A stretch of 64,000 nt of DNA, from positions 248,001 through 312,000 of the forward strand of contig JAIWNI010000008.1 of assembly GCA_025331435.1 (NCBI GenBank). The letters run 5' to 3'. Shown one piece after another: positions 32,052-42,945 of the stretch. Positions within the stretch are counted from its first letter, which is position 1. Each line of letters begins with the position of its first letter. Under the pieces are notes generated by a model that worked only from the letters and a program-made list of their open reading frames with translations, was not told the origin of the DNA and ran no database searches. Both the position numbers and the translations under genes were made by a program. The DNA comes from Choanephora cucurbitarum (taxonomy: Eukaryota > Mucoromycota > Mucoromycetes > Mucorales > Choanephoraceae).

Positions 32052-32692
32052 AAATACTTAAAAGAAAAAGAAAGACCATTCAAATATTTGAAATCCAAGC
32101 AAAAACACCTATCAAATGCAGCTTTGGCCTACTGTAAGGTTCATGCAATGCATGACCTTCAAAAAAAGTTAAAAGAAATGAACCACCCTGTCGATCTTTT
32201 GGAGAAAATTAGCCTTGAAAACATAGATGACAGGATAACCAGATGTTTGAAGCTTATAGAACAAGATGATGAAAACGGTCTAGCCAACTTGATGTATAAT
32301 TCATACGAGAACTTTATGTCCAGAATCAAGGAGGAGGGATTCGTGCACACCTATCGGCACTTAGTTATTGCTTCTAAAAGAAGCACTTATTTGGTATTTT
32401 TAGTCTCATTGATAACTAATTGCAGAACTCTAAACTTTTTTTTTAGCCAGGATACTATGGAGATGATGGGGCAAGCCTGATCTATAGACAGGCATTAAGA
32501 AAGGCAAAATTGAAATCAGATCGAAATTTCAATGACACTCTTCGCTTTTCTCTTGTTCCTGCGGTAGGAGTTTTGTTAATTGCAGAGGACTTGTACGGCA
32601 CAAAGCCAAAATATGACGATAACGAAATTAGTTGTGCATATATGATTATGGACTTTACAACTAATAGCTTATATCACATAAAATTAGAATAA
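32052..32692 (+). pseudogene. RTC4-like domain segment at the MULE 3' end
   Basis: In the same frame as the OTU segment but after the TAA at 32049-32051. It reads ALAYCKVHAMHD (the F/YCxxH motif that pairs with the preceding CDFC), DLLEKISLENIDDRI, and FMSRIKEEGFVHTYRH. An intron (32394-32446) leads to PGYYGDDGASLIYRQAL, SLVPAVGVLLIAEDLYG and a C-terminus at 32692. The order CxxC, CxxH, PGYYGxxG, LVPxxxxxLIxED is that of the fungal RTC4-like domain, named after yeast restriction of telomere capping 4; its molecular role is poorly known. Either the stop is a nonsense mutation in a long OTU-RTC4 polyprotein or this is a separate decayed gene. Confidence 0.55.
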
Positions 32693-32746
32693 AGATTTAT
32701 ACAAAGTATTGAAAACACAAATCCGCATCAGCAACCCAAAGAAAAA

Positions 32747-32888
32747 TGAGGTGTGTAGAAAAAGTGAGGGGAGGAAAATATGGGGTGTACCAAAATTTAC
32801 AAAATAAAGATAAATGATTGGGCGAAAATAAAAAGTGAGGTGTAAACTCCCAAAAAGGAAATTCTTGTGAGGTGAATATAGCCAACCC
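32747..32888 (-). repeat. MULE right terminal inverted repeat (142 bp)
   Basis: Reverse-complement partner of 28454-28595, with no difference seen by eye. It is followed directly by GAC and the other half of the interrupted IS630-like transposase gene. Confidence 0.85.
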
Positions 32889-33632
32889 GACGTTTTTTCT
32901 GGCTCTTAAAAAGTCATTGGCAGTGAACTCTAAAATTTCAATGCAACAAAAGCCACTGATACATATTCTTTAATGAAGAGGATTGACATTTCAATTTGTT
33001 CTCATGAAAGGGAAAGAGGGTTGTTTCAATATTATTCTTTTTCTCAGAACATAGTAAATCAATAAGCACTGTGTTGAAGACATAACTAGTGCAGCTACTT
33101 GAAACTGTCTGCATGTATAAAGAATGTCAAGAGGACTGCTTGTTGCAGCATAACCCCTCTATGATCACACTAGATGATGATATACTTCAGGCTTATTCTC
33201 GACAAAACTAGAGATGTTGTTCAAGTGGAAGAGAGATGAAAATCCCGCTCATACATTTCTGGACGATATCATTAGTTGTATGACTAGCGAGGGAGACTGA
33301 GTTAGGCTATATATACTCTTGCGCCTCTACTTGGCTTTCATTGACACCACTTTAGATATGAAGGATTAGAAAATATTTTCTAAACAAAATGAATACAGCA
33401 CATTAAAAAAAAACTTTTATTGTTTACAACCAATCAATAAGCCTAATTTTGAATAAAAAAAATTTAAAAATCATACTACACTCCTAACTTCTGCAATTTT
33501 TCTTTCTTTCTCTTTTACATAAAGACCAAATTCTTTTTTGCTCTTCTTGCTCTTCTGCTCTCACTCTCTTCTTTAACTTCGATTAAACACATCTATAACC
33601 GCCTTATATTAACTGTTAATCCACGAAAAAAA
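32889..33632. other. Right edge of the transposon island and promoter of the GYF gene
   Basis: The first ~50 bases (minus strand) are the displaced exon end of the IS630-like transposase. The rest is AT-rich with poly-A at 33404 and 33457 and a pyrimidine-rich leader (CTTCTTGCTCTTCTGCTCTC) about 85 bases before the GYF start codon. No other gene is supported. Confidence 0.5.
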
Positions 33633-35257
33633 ATGACTACTGCTAACATGAATCCCGGTTCTGAATGGTAAAATAAGAATGGTTTTCTTGACAATAGTTT
33701 TAATAATATTTTCTTTTACCATTCATGATTGCAATAGGTTGCGTAACACCTCTACTTTGTCCAAGCACAATGGCTCCTCTAACATGTTAGAAACCTTACC
33801 TTTTGAGCAACAATCATCAGACTCGCTTAGATATTCTAAAGAATATATGCTTGAATTGTACAAGCAATCCTATCCACTCCCTCCTGACTTTCAGCAGCAC
33901 GAATATGCAACAAGCCAAGAGCCTATTGCTCCTTTAGCTTTCGAGGAGTTGACAGAAGCTGAAAAGAAGGTACAGAGAAACAGACTAAACGGATGATATA
34001 GACAAACCACTAATTGACGTTTGCCTTGCGTACACAAAACAATCAATAGCTTCTTTCTGGACCTGTCCACTCGGAAGCCTCGCAGCGTCGCGTTGACAAG
34101 TCAAGATATCGCAATGACATGTATGGAAACAGCCCTTTGCAAAGTCCTGCAAATGAGAACGATCCCTCCGGTAATCGCATGGGTGGACGTAAAGGTAAAT
34201 TATTGAAGGAGAGGTTTTTTAAAAAGAGGAAATACTGATCTTGCTTAAAGCTCGTACAGGCGATTACTTTTCAAGAGATCAGTCTTTGAAGCAGCGTTCT
34301 GAAAATGGTAAGAAGAAAAATTGGGAAAAAAAGATACACGTCATTTTAACCCTTTTTTTTATGCGTCATAGAAACGCCCAAGAGACGCGATCAGCACGAT
34401 GACTATCAGTCTTCAGAAGGACCTTCTTGGACTAGTAAGGAGCCAGTCTTCAACAACAGCAACAGCAATGGTGGGGGTTTGTTTCATGACAGCGCACTTG
34501 ATCCCATACCTTTTAAGCCTGAAAGTTTGTTTGGCTCGACATTGTCCTCATCACCTGCTGGTAGTGTCTCTCGCAAGCCAGAAGATATTAAGTGGTTTTA
34601 TCGCGATCCTTCTGGACAAGTGCAAGGCCCTTTTGGAGCACAAGAGATGCAAGACTGGTACAAGGCAGGCTTCTTTACTCCTTCTCTTATGCTGCACCGT
34701 GATGACGAGACCTTATTCGAACCTCTGGCAGTACTTATTCAAAAAGTTGGTAGTGACGACAAACCATTCTTGATGCCTCGTCGTGCTTCGCCACCCAGTC
34801 ATTTGTTTCTCCGCAATGACAGCAATAGCAATAGTGGCAACAATAAGTACATGCCATTTTCTCCCAACAATTTGCCTTCTTCTCCTGGGGGCAGTATTAT
34901 TGATAGTTTCTTGAGCTCAACCAGTGCTAGCACGACACCTCTTTATCAAAGTCCATACAATGCCAGCAGTTCTTTGTTGCGTGATTCGCGCTGGAACCCT
35001 GCAGGAACAGGCGTTGACCAACAGTCTACCAATGCTAGCCTCGCCTCGCCCTCTTGGCTTAACACAACCGGATCAGATATTTTTGGTAACACTACACCTC
35101 TTGCTAGTCCTTTAGCTACCCATTTTGGTCAACAATCAACCATGAACCCAATGTTTGGTGGTGCTAGTGCTCCTTCAACTGGCTTGTTCGATTATGGTCG
35201 CACAAATAATGACTTGTTGGAACAACAGCAATACAATTATATGATGCACCAAAAGCT

Positions 35258-35290
<33 letters not shown>

Positions 35291-37085
35291 GCAACAACAA
35301 TTTCAACAAGTACCTCACTCTCCATTCCAGACTACATTCCAACAACAGCAACAACAGCAACAGCAACAACAGCCACCACTCCAAGTATCTGAAGCATTTC
35401 AGCATGCTGCTCTTGAAAATATGCAAGGCGGCACTTCGAGTGTAATGAGTAGCAATCATGCCTCACCAGTACTACGAGCTAATGTCTTGGGTGGATGGGG
35501 TTCTGCTCCCGGAACTCCTATTGGCACAGATGTCCCTGCTAGTCCTTGGGGTTCTATAGTCTCAGCTGCTATTCCTGCAAAGATATCTGAAGAATTACAG
35601 GCAAAGGCACCTGGTGCCCAATCACCTAGAGCCCCCTCTTCTCCCAAGAAGAGTATTGAAAAGCCTGCCGCTCCCACTCCTGCTCCTACTCAATCCACTT
35701 CCACACTATCTGCTTCTGTTTCTTCCCCAATTCCTGCCACAATCGAGCCAGATGTTGCCCAACCTTCTGTCAAGGCTAATACCACCCCTGCTTCGGCTAC
35801 CATTCCTGCTCCTGCTCCTGCTCCTCAACCAGCACCTATTATCACTCCCATTAAGCCATTAGTCCAATCATTTGCCGAAATTCAATTGGAAGAACAACAA
35901 AAGGCTGCTGCTGCCAAGGCTGAAGCTTCAGCAAACAAGAAGAAGACAAGCTCAAGCTTAGTTAATGAACAAGAGAGCCCTCGTTCATCTACTGAAAAGA
36001 AACCTGCTGCTAAGGCATCAGTTCCTACTCCCATAACTAGCAAGCCTGTTGTCTCTTTGCGTGAAATTCAAGAAGAAGAGCTTCGTTTAGCTGATGAAAG
36101 AAAAGCAAAACAAGCTAAGGCTACCGTGGCTACTCCTAGTTGGGCAGCTTCCAACAACATTCCTCTAAGCAGCACCACAAGCACCACTTGGGCACAACCT
36201 GCTGCTCAAAAGCCTTTGTCTCTGAGAGAAATTCAGGAGATGGAAGAGAAGGAGGCTAACAAGAAGGTCTCTTCTGCTGCTTACTTGGCCAAGCAAGATG
36301 CTTTAGCTAATGCCACTCCCAGCACCCTCTCTTGGGGTGTCGTTGTTCCTAAAAATAAGCCATCTGCCTCAGCTAACAACAATTCCCAAACTACACCTAC
36401 TCCTCCCAACACTTCTTCTATGTCTTCTTCTACAAGCACCAGCGCTCCCTGGGCTGCTCCTAGTGGACCTAAGAAAACCTTAAGAGAAATTCAACAAGAA
36501 GAAGAGCTGGCAATGAAGAAAAAGAATGCTAAGGCAACAAAGACTGCTGCCGCCGCTGCCGCCGCCGCTGCTGCTGCTGCTCAAGCTAGCACACCTTCAA
36601 AATCATTCACTGTTTCCTCTGTCTCTACTCCTGAAGAAGGATGGACTACAGTCACCAATGTTCGTGTACCAAAACCTACTCCTCCACCTGCTCCAGTCGT
36701 TAATACCCCACCTGCTCCTACACAACCTGTTCAATGGACACCTGTCAAGAAGCCTGTGGCAACTGCTCCCAAATCTAGTGGACCTAGTGAAGATTTCCGT
36801 CGTTGGTGTCGCAAAGCTTTACGTGACCTCAACTCAGGTGTAAACCAAGACGAAATCATGGATATGTTGATCTCTTTCCCTGTAGATGCTAGTGCTGCCG
36901 AAATTATTGAAGACGTCATTTATGCAAACTCTTTGCGTATTGATGGTAAAAGATTTGCACAAGAATTCATGAAGCGTAGAAAGGCCGATATGGCTGGTCG
37001 TACCGATATTGTTACAGCTGGTCTTGAAGAAGAAGACGATGACGACTTTAAGGTGGTTCAGAAGAAGGGAAGAAAGAACAAATAA
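33633..37085 (+). CDS. GYF-domain protein (Smy2/GIGYF-like)
   Basis: Five exons (33633-33667, 33738-33969, 34050-34194, 34251-34307, 34372-37085) give 1,060 residues in phase. The GYF domain reads KWFYRDPSGQVQGPFGAQEM then WYKAGFF, matching the W-x-Y-x-D-x3-x-QGPF consensus that binds proline-rich PPG-phi ligands. GYF proteins of this class act in translational repression and mRNA decay, or in ER-Golgi transport. Downstream are Ser/Pro-rich stretches, two poly-Gln tracts (about 35261-35310 and 35339-35373), three copies of a SLREIQ-E-E or TLREIQ-like motif, a poly-Ala tract (about 36546-36583), and a conserved C-terminal helix region (EDFRRWCRKALRDLNSGVNQ) with the tail KVVQKKGRKNK. The call is strong. 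Confidence 0.9.
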
Positions 37086-37245
37086 GAATCCCTTCTCTCT
37101 CCCTTTCTTTCTCATCCTTCACTATAAATGGATAAATAATCCTCCTTGTCCTAATAAAGAAATTATTTGTCCTTTTTTTTTGTATTTTATTGCAATTATT
37201 TTTTCTTCTTTCTTTTCTTTTCTTTTTTTTTCTCCCTCAACTCAA

Positions 37246-38725
37246 ATGAACTTTAATATCTTCAAAACTAAACAAAAGACGCCTCACGACCTTGTTAAGC
37301 ACGTCAAGGATGCTGTTTATAAGTTAGACGGTCCTGACAGACGCAAAGTAAAGAGGAAAATACGTGTATGTGACTGAGTGTTGACTTTTTTGTAGGCGAC
37401 CGAAGAAATTTCTAAATACTTAGTTCTGATGAAAAACATATTATATGGAGAGGATGGTGTGTGTGTGCTTTACTTCATTGTTTTCATCGAACATAATTAC
37501 AATGCATTGAAAAGGGATTGCTGACTCTTATCTGCATAGACCATGAACCTAGCCCTGACCTTGTTGCACAATTAGCACAAGAAGTGTATAGAACAGATTT
37601 GCTACAGCTGCTAGTCTTAAATATTCAAAAATTCGAATTCGAGGTACACAGCAAATGTGCTCTAGTTTGTATGTCTTGCTTATGAAACATGCATTTTTTT
37701 TGTGAATGCATTTAGGCAAAGAAAGATGTCGCACAGATTTTCAATAATCTCTTAAGGAGACAAATCGGCTCACGCTGGCCTACTGTGGAGCATCTGTGTG
37801 CTCGTGAAGACATTCTTTTCAATTTGCTAAACGGGTAAGAGGAAAACAAAGCACCATCATGAATACGCGTTTAGAAAAAAAAAGTCGTGACTGACGTTCT
37901 GTATATTTTCTTATTGTACTAAAGCTACGAGCAACCTGAAGTAGCCTTAAATTGTGGTTTAATTCTGCGCGAATGTATTCGACATGAAGCTTTAGCCAAA
38001 ATCATTCTATATTCGCCCAAGTTTTATCAATTCTTTGATTATGTGGAAATGAGCACGTTTGATATTGCTTCTGATGCATTTGCTTCATTCAAGGAAATCC
38101 TCACGAAACACAAACCCGTGGTGGCTGACTTTTTAGAAACCAATTATGATGAGGTTAGTTCCTTTCTTTTTTGAGCAGAAAGAAACATCTAATTTACAGT
38201 GCTCGATTAGTTCTTTGATCACTACAAGAGATTGTTACAATCCGAAAACTATGTTACTAAGAGACAGTCTTTGAAGGTAAGAAGGTTGAGAAATGGATGA
38301 AAGGATGGAGACATAATGAGAGATTTAGTTGCTAGGTGAAATTCTGCTAGACAGATCCAATTTCACTGTGATGACCCGTTACATTAGCAGTGCAGAGAAT
38401 CTAAAGATGATGATGAACTTGCTTAGAGACAAAAGTAGAAACATCCAGTTCGAAGCATTTCATGTGTTCAAAGTCTTTGTTGCCAATCCACACAAGACTC
38501 GACCTATTGTGGATATTTTGGTGAAAAATCAAGAAAAACTTATCAACTTCCTTGGTAATTTCCATAATGATAGACAAGGTAACCAAAAAAGAGATAGTTT
38601 ATGTTTTATTGTATTGTTGACCGCAATTTTGTTTCTTGTTTTTTTTTTTAGAAGATGAGCAATTCAATGACGAAAAGGCTTTTCTCATCAAACAAATTCA
38701 AGAATTACAGCCTATGCAGGATTGA
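37246..38725 (+). CDS. Mo25/Hym1 family scaffold protein
   Basis: Eight exons (37246-37365, 37396-37456, 37540-37643, 37716-37834, 37925-38153, 38211-38276, 38329-38578, 38652-38725) give 340 residues, the usual Mo25 length. Diagnostic segments are [60 protein letters not shown] and [17 protein letters not shown]. Mo25 is a helical-repeat scaffold that activates germinal-centre/STE20-like kinases; yeast Hym1 works in the RAM network controlling polarity and cell separation. All junctions keep phase. The start follows a poly-pyrimidine leader 160 bases after the GYF stop. Confidence 0.95.
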
Positions 38726-38840
38726 AAAGAGCAATCCCATTGAAAGCTGCTTTTTATTTTTTTTATTGATACGAACAACAGGATAAAATGTAGAGTAATG
38801 GAATAAGTGATTAAGGCGCTTTTCTTTAAGATGTTGTTGT

Positions 38841-40811
38841 TTACATGTTAGCTTTAGCAAGATCAATGAGAGCCTTGGCTTTGGCAGGAAGTTCGGGGTT
38901 ATAAACCAAGTTATTAAGTGCTTTTACAAATTCCCAGCCCTTAGGAAGGCTCTTAATGGGATAATCTAAGATGGGAGGGATAGGAGTCTTTAAGCCAGGA
39001 ATACGATCAACAGTTATGGCTTTAGGGACACAAAGACCACGAAGACCTTCAATACCACTGAATCGACCATAACCAGAGATACCAACACCGCCGAAAGGTA
39101 GACTTTGACACAAATAATTTGAGGCAAAGTCGTTTACATTGGACATACCAACCTTCAAACGCAAACACATGCTTTGAGCTAAAGCTTTATCAGAAGAGAA
39201 AACAGAAGAGCCAAGACCGAAAGGGCATTCGTTAGCAATACGAAGAGCATCCTCAGAGCCTTTGTGCTTCATAATGACCATGATGGGAGCAAAAGCTTCA
39301 TTGTTAGCAATAGCCATGGAAGTAGTCACATCCACAAGCAGAGTAGGCTCAAAGTATTGACCATTTTTGTGAACAGGATGATGGAATCGCTTACCACCAC
39401 GTAAAAGACGAGCGCCTTGGCGGACAGCATCTTGAACAAGTTCTTCCAGTCTTTCAAATTGGTTGCCCATTGTCATAGCACCACAGTCAACGCCTTCACC
39501 GTCAACCAAAACGGATCCCTGACGGAGCTTGCTGATACGTTTGTCCATTTCATCTACTACAATATCATATATTTCTTCAGCAACGATAATTCTTTCAATA
39601 CCGACACAGTTTTGACCACAGTTCTGGAATACACCACGCATTAAAACAGGAATAGCTTGCACCAAGTCAGCATCCTTCATGAGAATAACACAGTCTTTAC
39701 CACCCAATTCTAATACACAAGGAACAAGGTAGTCAGCGGCATTGCGCTGTACCAGCTTGCCTACTTCAGGGGAACCAATGAAAGTAACATGATCAACACC
39801 ACATCGAACAACCTCTTCACCAACATCAGCAAAGCCATTGACAAAGTGGACCAAATCAGGATCGAAGCCATTAACAGACAGACAAGTCTTAATAATTTGT
39901 TCATAGTAGCGAGAAGACCAGGCAACATATTCTGAGCACTTGACAATAATACCGTTACCAGACATTAAAGCAGAAATAACAGGACCAATAGCATTATGAA
40001 AAGGGTAATTCCAACTGACAAGAGCAGATACAACGCCCATTGGCTGATAGACAACCTTTGCCTCTTTGTAAATCATCATCAAGCCAGGACTACGGTAGTC
40101 ATCCATTAAAACGTCCTCACCATTGTCAATTGTCCAGCGTAATTTAGCGCATGTTGTAAGTACCTCACCCAACGAAGCATCAATCACTATTATTGGATAG
40201 ATAATTAAATAAACAGGGCATCTAAAGAAGGTTAAGACACTTACTTGTTTTACCGGTATCTCTGCAGTCAGCTCGACAAATGGCCTCTTGGTTTTCAACA
40301 ACAAAAGCCAACAAAGATCTGAGCACGGCACGACGTTGCTCGAATGTAGTTTTAGCCCATTTCACTTGAGCGGCCGCAGCGCGCTTGTAACAGTCTTGTA
40401 CTTGTTCAACAGAAAAAGAAGGAATAGTGGCAAGATGATAGCCAGTTGCAGGATCATAGCAAACAATGTTTGAAGGATCACTAGAATTCTATATAAATAA
40501 AACAATAAAGGCCTCAGTAAAACAAGCATCAAAGTTTCTTCTTCAACTTACACGAATAACAGGGTTTTCAAGAACTTTTCCTTTCCACTTAGGATCGGTG
40601 GCTATTATAAGAATAGTTTAACAGCTGACACTTTTTTCGAAGGCTTTGTCATATGAGCTTTTATTTGCTACTTTACTGCGTTTTTACCTTCTGGGGCAGG
40701 AACCGTGAATTTTTTAGGAGAAGGTGTAGACAACCAATTTAATAAGAACCAGCTTACAAGTGCCCCTAAACCAACAGAGGCCCATTGTGTGAGAGTCAGA
40801 TCCAGCGCCAT
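38841..40811 (-). CDS. Aldehyde dehydrogenase, Msc7-like, membrane-anchored
   Basis: Four exons (40811-40688, 40601-40552, 40488-40245, 40186-38841) give 587 residues. The N-terminus (LTQWASVGLGALVSWFLLNW) is a hydrophobic anchor. The catalytic core has SWNYPFHNAIGP for the cofactor fold, FIGSPEVGK for NAD binding, ELGGKD with the general-base Glu, and FQNCGQNCVG with the nucleophilic Cys. The long C-terminus (IKSLPKGWEF) and N-terminal anchor match the fungal Msc7 group rather than cytosolic ALDH. The enzyme oxidises aldehydes to acids with NAD(P)+; the substrate cannot be read. It converges on Mo25 with about 115 bases between stops. Confidence 0.9.
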
Positions 40812-42945
40812 GAAAAGCGGTTCTAAGAATTAACTGAAAAAGAAAGAAAAAGGGGGAAAACAAGAATTGCTGTCAACAGAACCGTTGAAGTAATTTTCTG
40901 GCTTTTAACTAAGCTCTGACTTGGGTTACACGATTTATTTTAGATCAAGAAGGCCTGCTTCTGCTTGTATCGGAAGCCTCTAAGCTGTGATGTGTGCTAA
41001 CGAGTTCTCTGAAACTATGTCTGTGGCTCTGCTACTTTTTTTGTTGAAACAGTCTTACAGTTTTCAGTGGGTCACAATGGCTAGTGTAACACTTTTGTGT
41101 TTATTTGAAGAGCCATGAAATGTTTGGTTTGATGCTTTCCTATAACAGCTATATGGAATACATGTCATTGCCTGCGAGTTTTGATGTGCCATGCTTGAAA
41201 CTATAGCTTATTACTATTTCCAACGATTGATATGATGGTTTAGGTACTACTTGTAGCAACTCATAAGAGAGTATAGATAAAAGAAAACGCAAATCTATAG
41301 GGTCTACTGATCAGTCTTGTAATTCGTCAGTGATTGCTGTAAGAGTCTGACAAGTAGGTGATTGTAGTCTTCTAATGATTTCTTTTGGCACAAGTTTTTC
41401 TTGCCCTGAAATAGCATCAGTATTTACAACACTTCTTTGAACTACAGTTATAGTTTGAGTAGCATCGCAGCCGATGAAGAAAAATCATGAATCAAAACAC
41501 TTCAGTAGCATCCAAGTAATTCAAAAGTACGATAGAACAACTAATTCTCAGCATTGAGCGAAACAGGTATAAAGCATCTTCGATTTTACGGAGCAATTTG
41601 ATAGTATAGCCGAACTGAATTAGTTTTACTGCATTTGTCAAGGTGACTGACACCTCAAAGATCGTTAAGTTGTCTTTAACAAAATGCCATTTAATGTATT
41701 TGAACTTTGATCGAAATGATCAACCTTACGTTCAAAATCTTGAAAGCTTTTTTCATTACTTTGATTAGTATGTTGTTAGTAGCAAAGTGCTGGTTTTTTA
41801 GACTGCTTAAAACGTCATACATCCTCAAATAAGCAATAGAGTTTAGTGGTTTGTAAAATACTTAGTGTATCAATATGATTTTAGTATCATTCTCAAGCTT
41901 CAACATACAAAAGCAAAAGTTGAAGCCAAATATAGACTACAACATGAGATGGTAGATTCTTCTCTTACATGCACGTCATAAATGCTATTTTAGGACTGGT
42001 TCATGGATTGGTTAGAGAACAATGAAGGTTTATTGGAGCAAAGTTTAATAAGTACTCAAAGCTACCCAAGATAAATACTTTTATTTCTCTCTATGGCAAT
42101 ATCTATTAGAAACAGGTGATATTAGAGCAGGTCTGGATTATTCTTTACCGTTCCATGCATTTGGTAGTAAGACGCAATGACTCTAAATTCAGGTGGCCTG
42201 AAGTCTTTGTAATCATTTGCGCTACCTATAGTCTTGTGATCAGGTACTCAGTTTCAAGTATACTTGTTATTCCGTAGATACACTTCGACTCCCTTTTTGT
42301 ATGCATAATATACATAACATATTTTAACATTTTGAAGAACAATCCCTTAATTCATGGCTCCTTCCCTTTTATATGTGTATTTTCTTTTTTTTGTGTTTGA
42401 TAATTTGTTTGCAGAAAATCTACAATTGCACACTCTAACCTCATGATTTCGTTACTATTCTGATTACATTTTAGGCATAGCGAATATACATATATCGAAA
42501 TATGTGTGGCTATAAATTCATATATGTAAATATAGAAGCGAATATGTCCTAATTGTAATTCTAACTTTGAGAGAGACAAACTCGTCCAATCATCCTTGCA
42601 AATTAAACGTCTTCTATACGCATCCCTTACTACCTGTCTCCTTTCCCTTTTTGTGTATGAAGACTCTTTACAAAGAAACCCCCTTTCCTTTCAACTGAAT
42701 GAAAGAAAAGCGCTCAACCCCGTCTTCAATAAGTTAACGTTTCTTTCTTGTCTTCTTTTTTATATTACTTTTCTTCTTCTTCCTTCTAATTTGTAAAAAG
42801 AACACAGTCTAATTCTCTGATATATCATTGTATTTATTGTAGGAAACAAAACCTCTGTTTAACCATAAGAAAGAAAAGTAATATATAAATACAAAAAAGA
42901 AAAAAAAGTTCATATTAAAGTATACTAATGTAAACTGCTTATTAG
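40812..42945. other. Intergenic region between divergent genes
   Basis: A 2.1-kb AT-rich stretch between the divergent aldehyde dehydrogenase and membrane-protein genes. No frame longer than about 75 codons and no inverted-repeat element was recognised. Pyrimidine-rich tracts at 42740-42790 and an acceptor-like TTATTAG immediately before 42946 suggest a leader, possibly with a 5' UTR intron, for the next gene. Confidence 0.5.

Larger units (their letters stand above)
28454..32888 (+). mobile_element. Mutator-like element (MULE) carrying OTU-type and RTC4-like regions
   Basis: A 4,435-bp element bounded by 142-bp terminal inverted repeats (28454-28595 and 32747-32888) that I read as identical. 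Both ends start GGGTTGGCTATATTCACCTC. Inside, all coding segments are on the plus strand: FAR1-type zinc region, MULE transposase core, SWIM-like motif, OTU-type protease region, RTC4-like region. The element interrupts an IS630-like transposase gene. The flanks show only a 3-bp direct repeat, GAC (28451-28453 and 32889-32891), rather than the 8-11 bp usual for Mutator. Coding is broken at an A9 run (29319-29327), a T8 run (31505-31512) and a TAA at 32049-32051. Confidence 0.85.

Noticed and set aside
35256..35459. Leucine-rich minus-strand frame
   Set aside because: Antisense of the poly-Gln tracts of the GYF protein.
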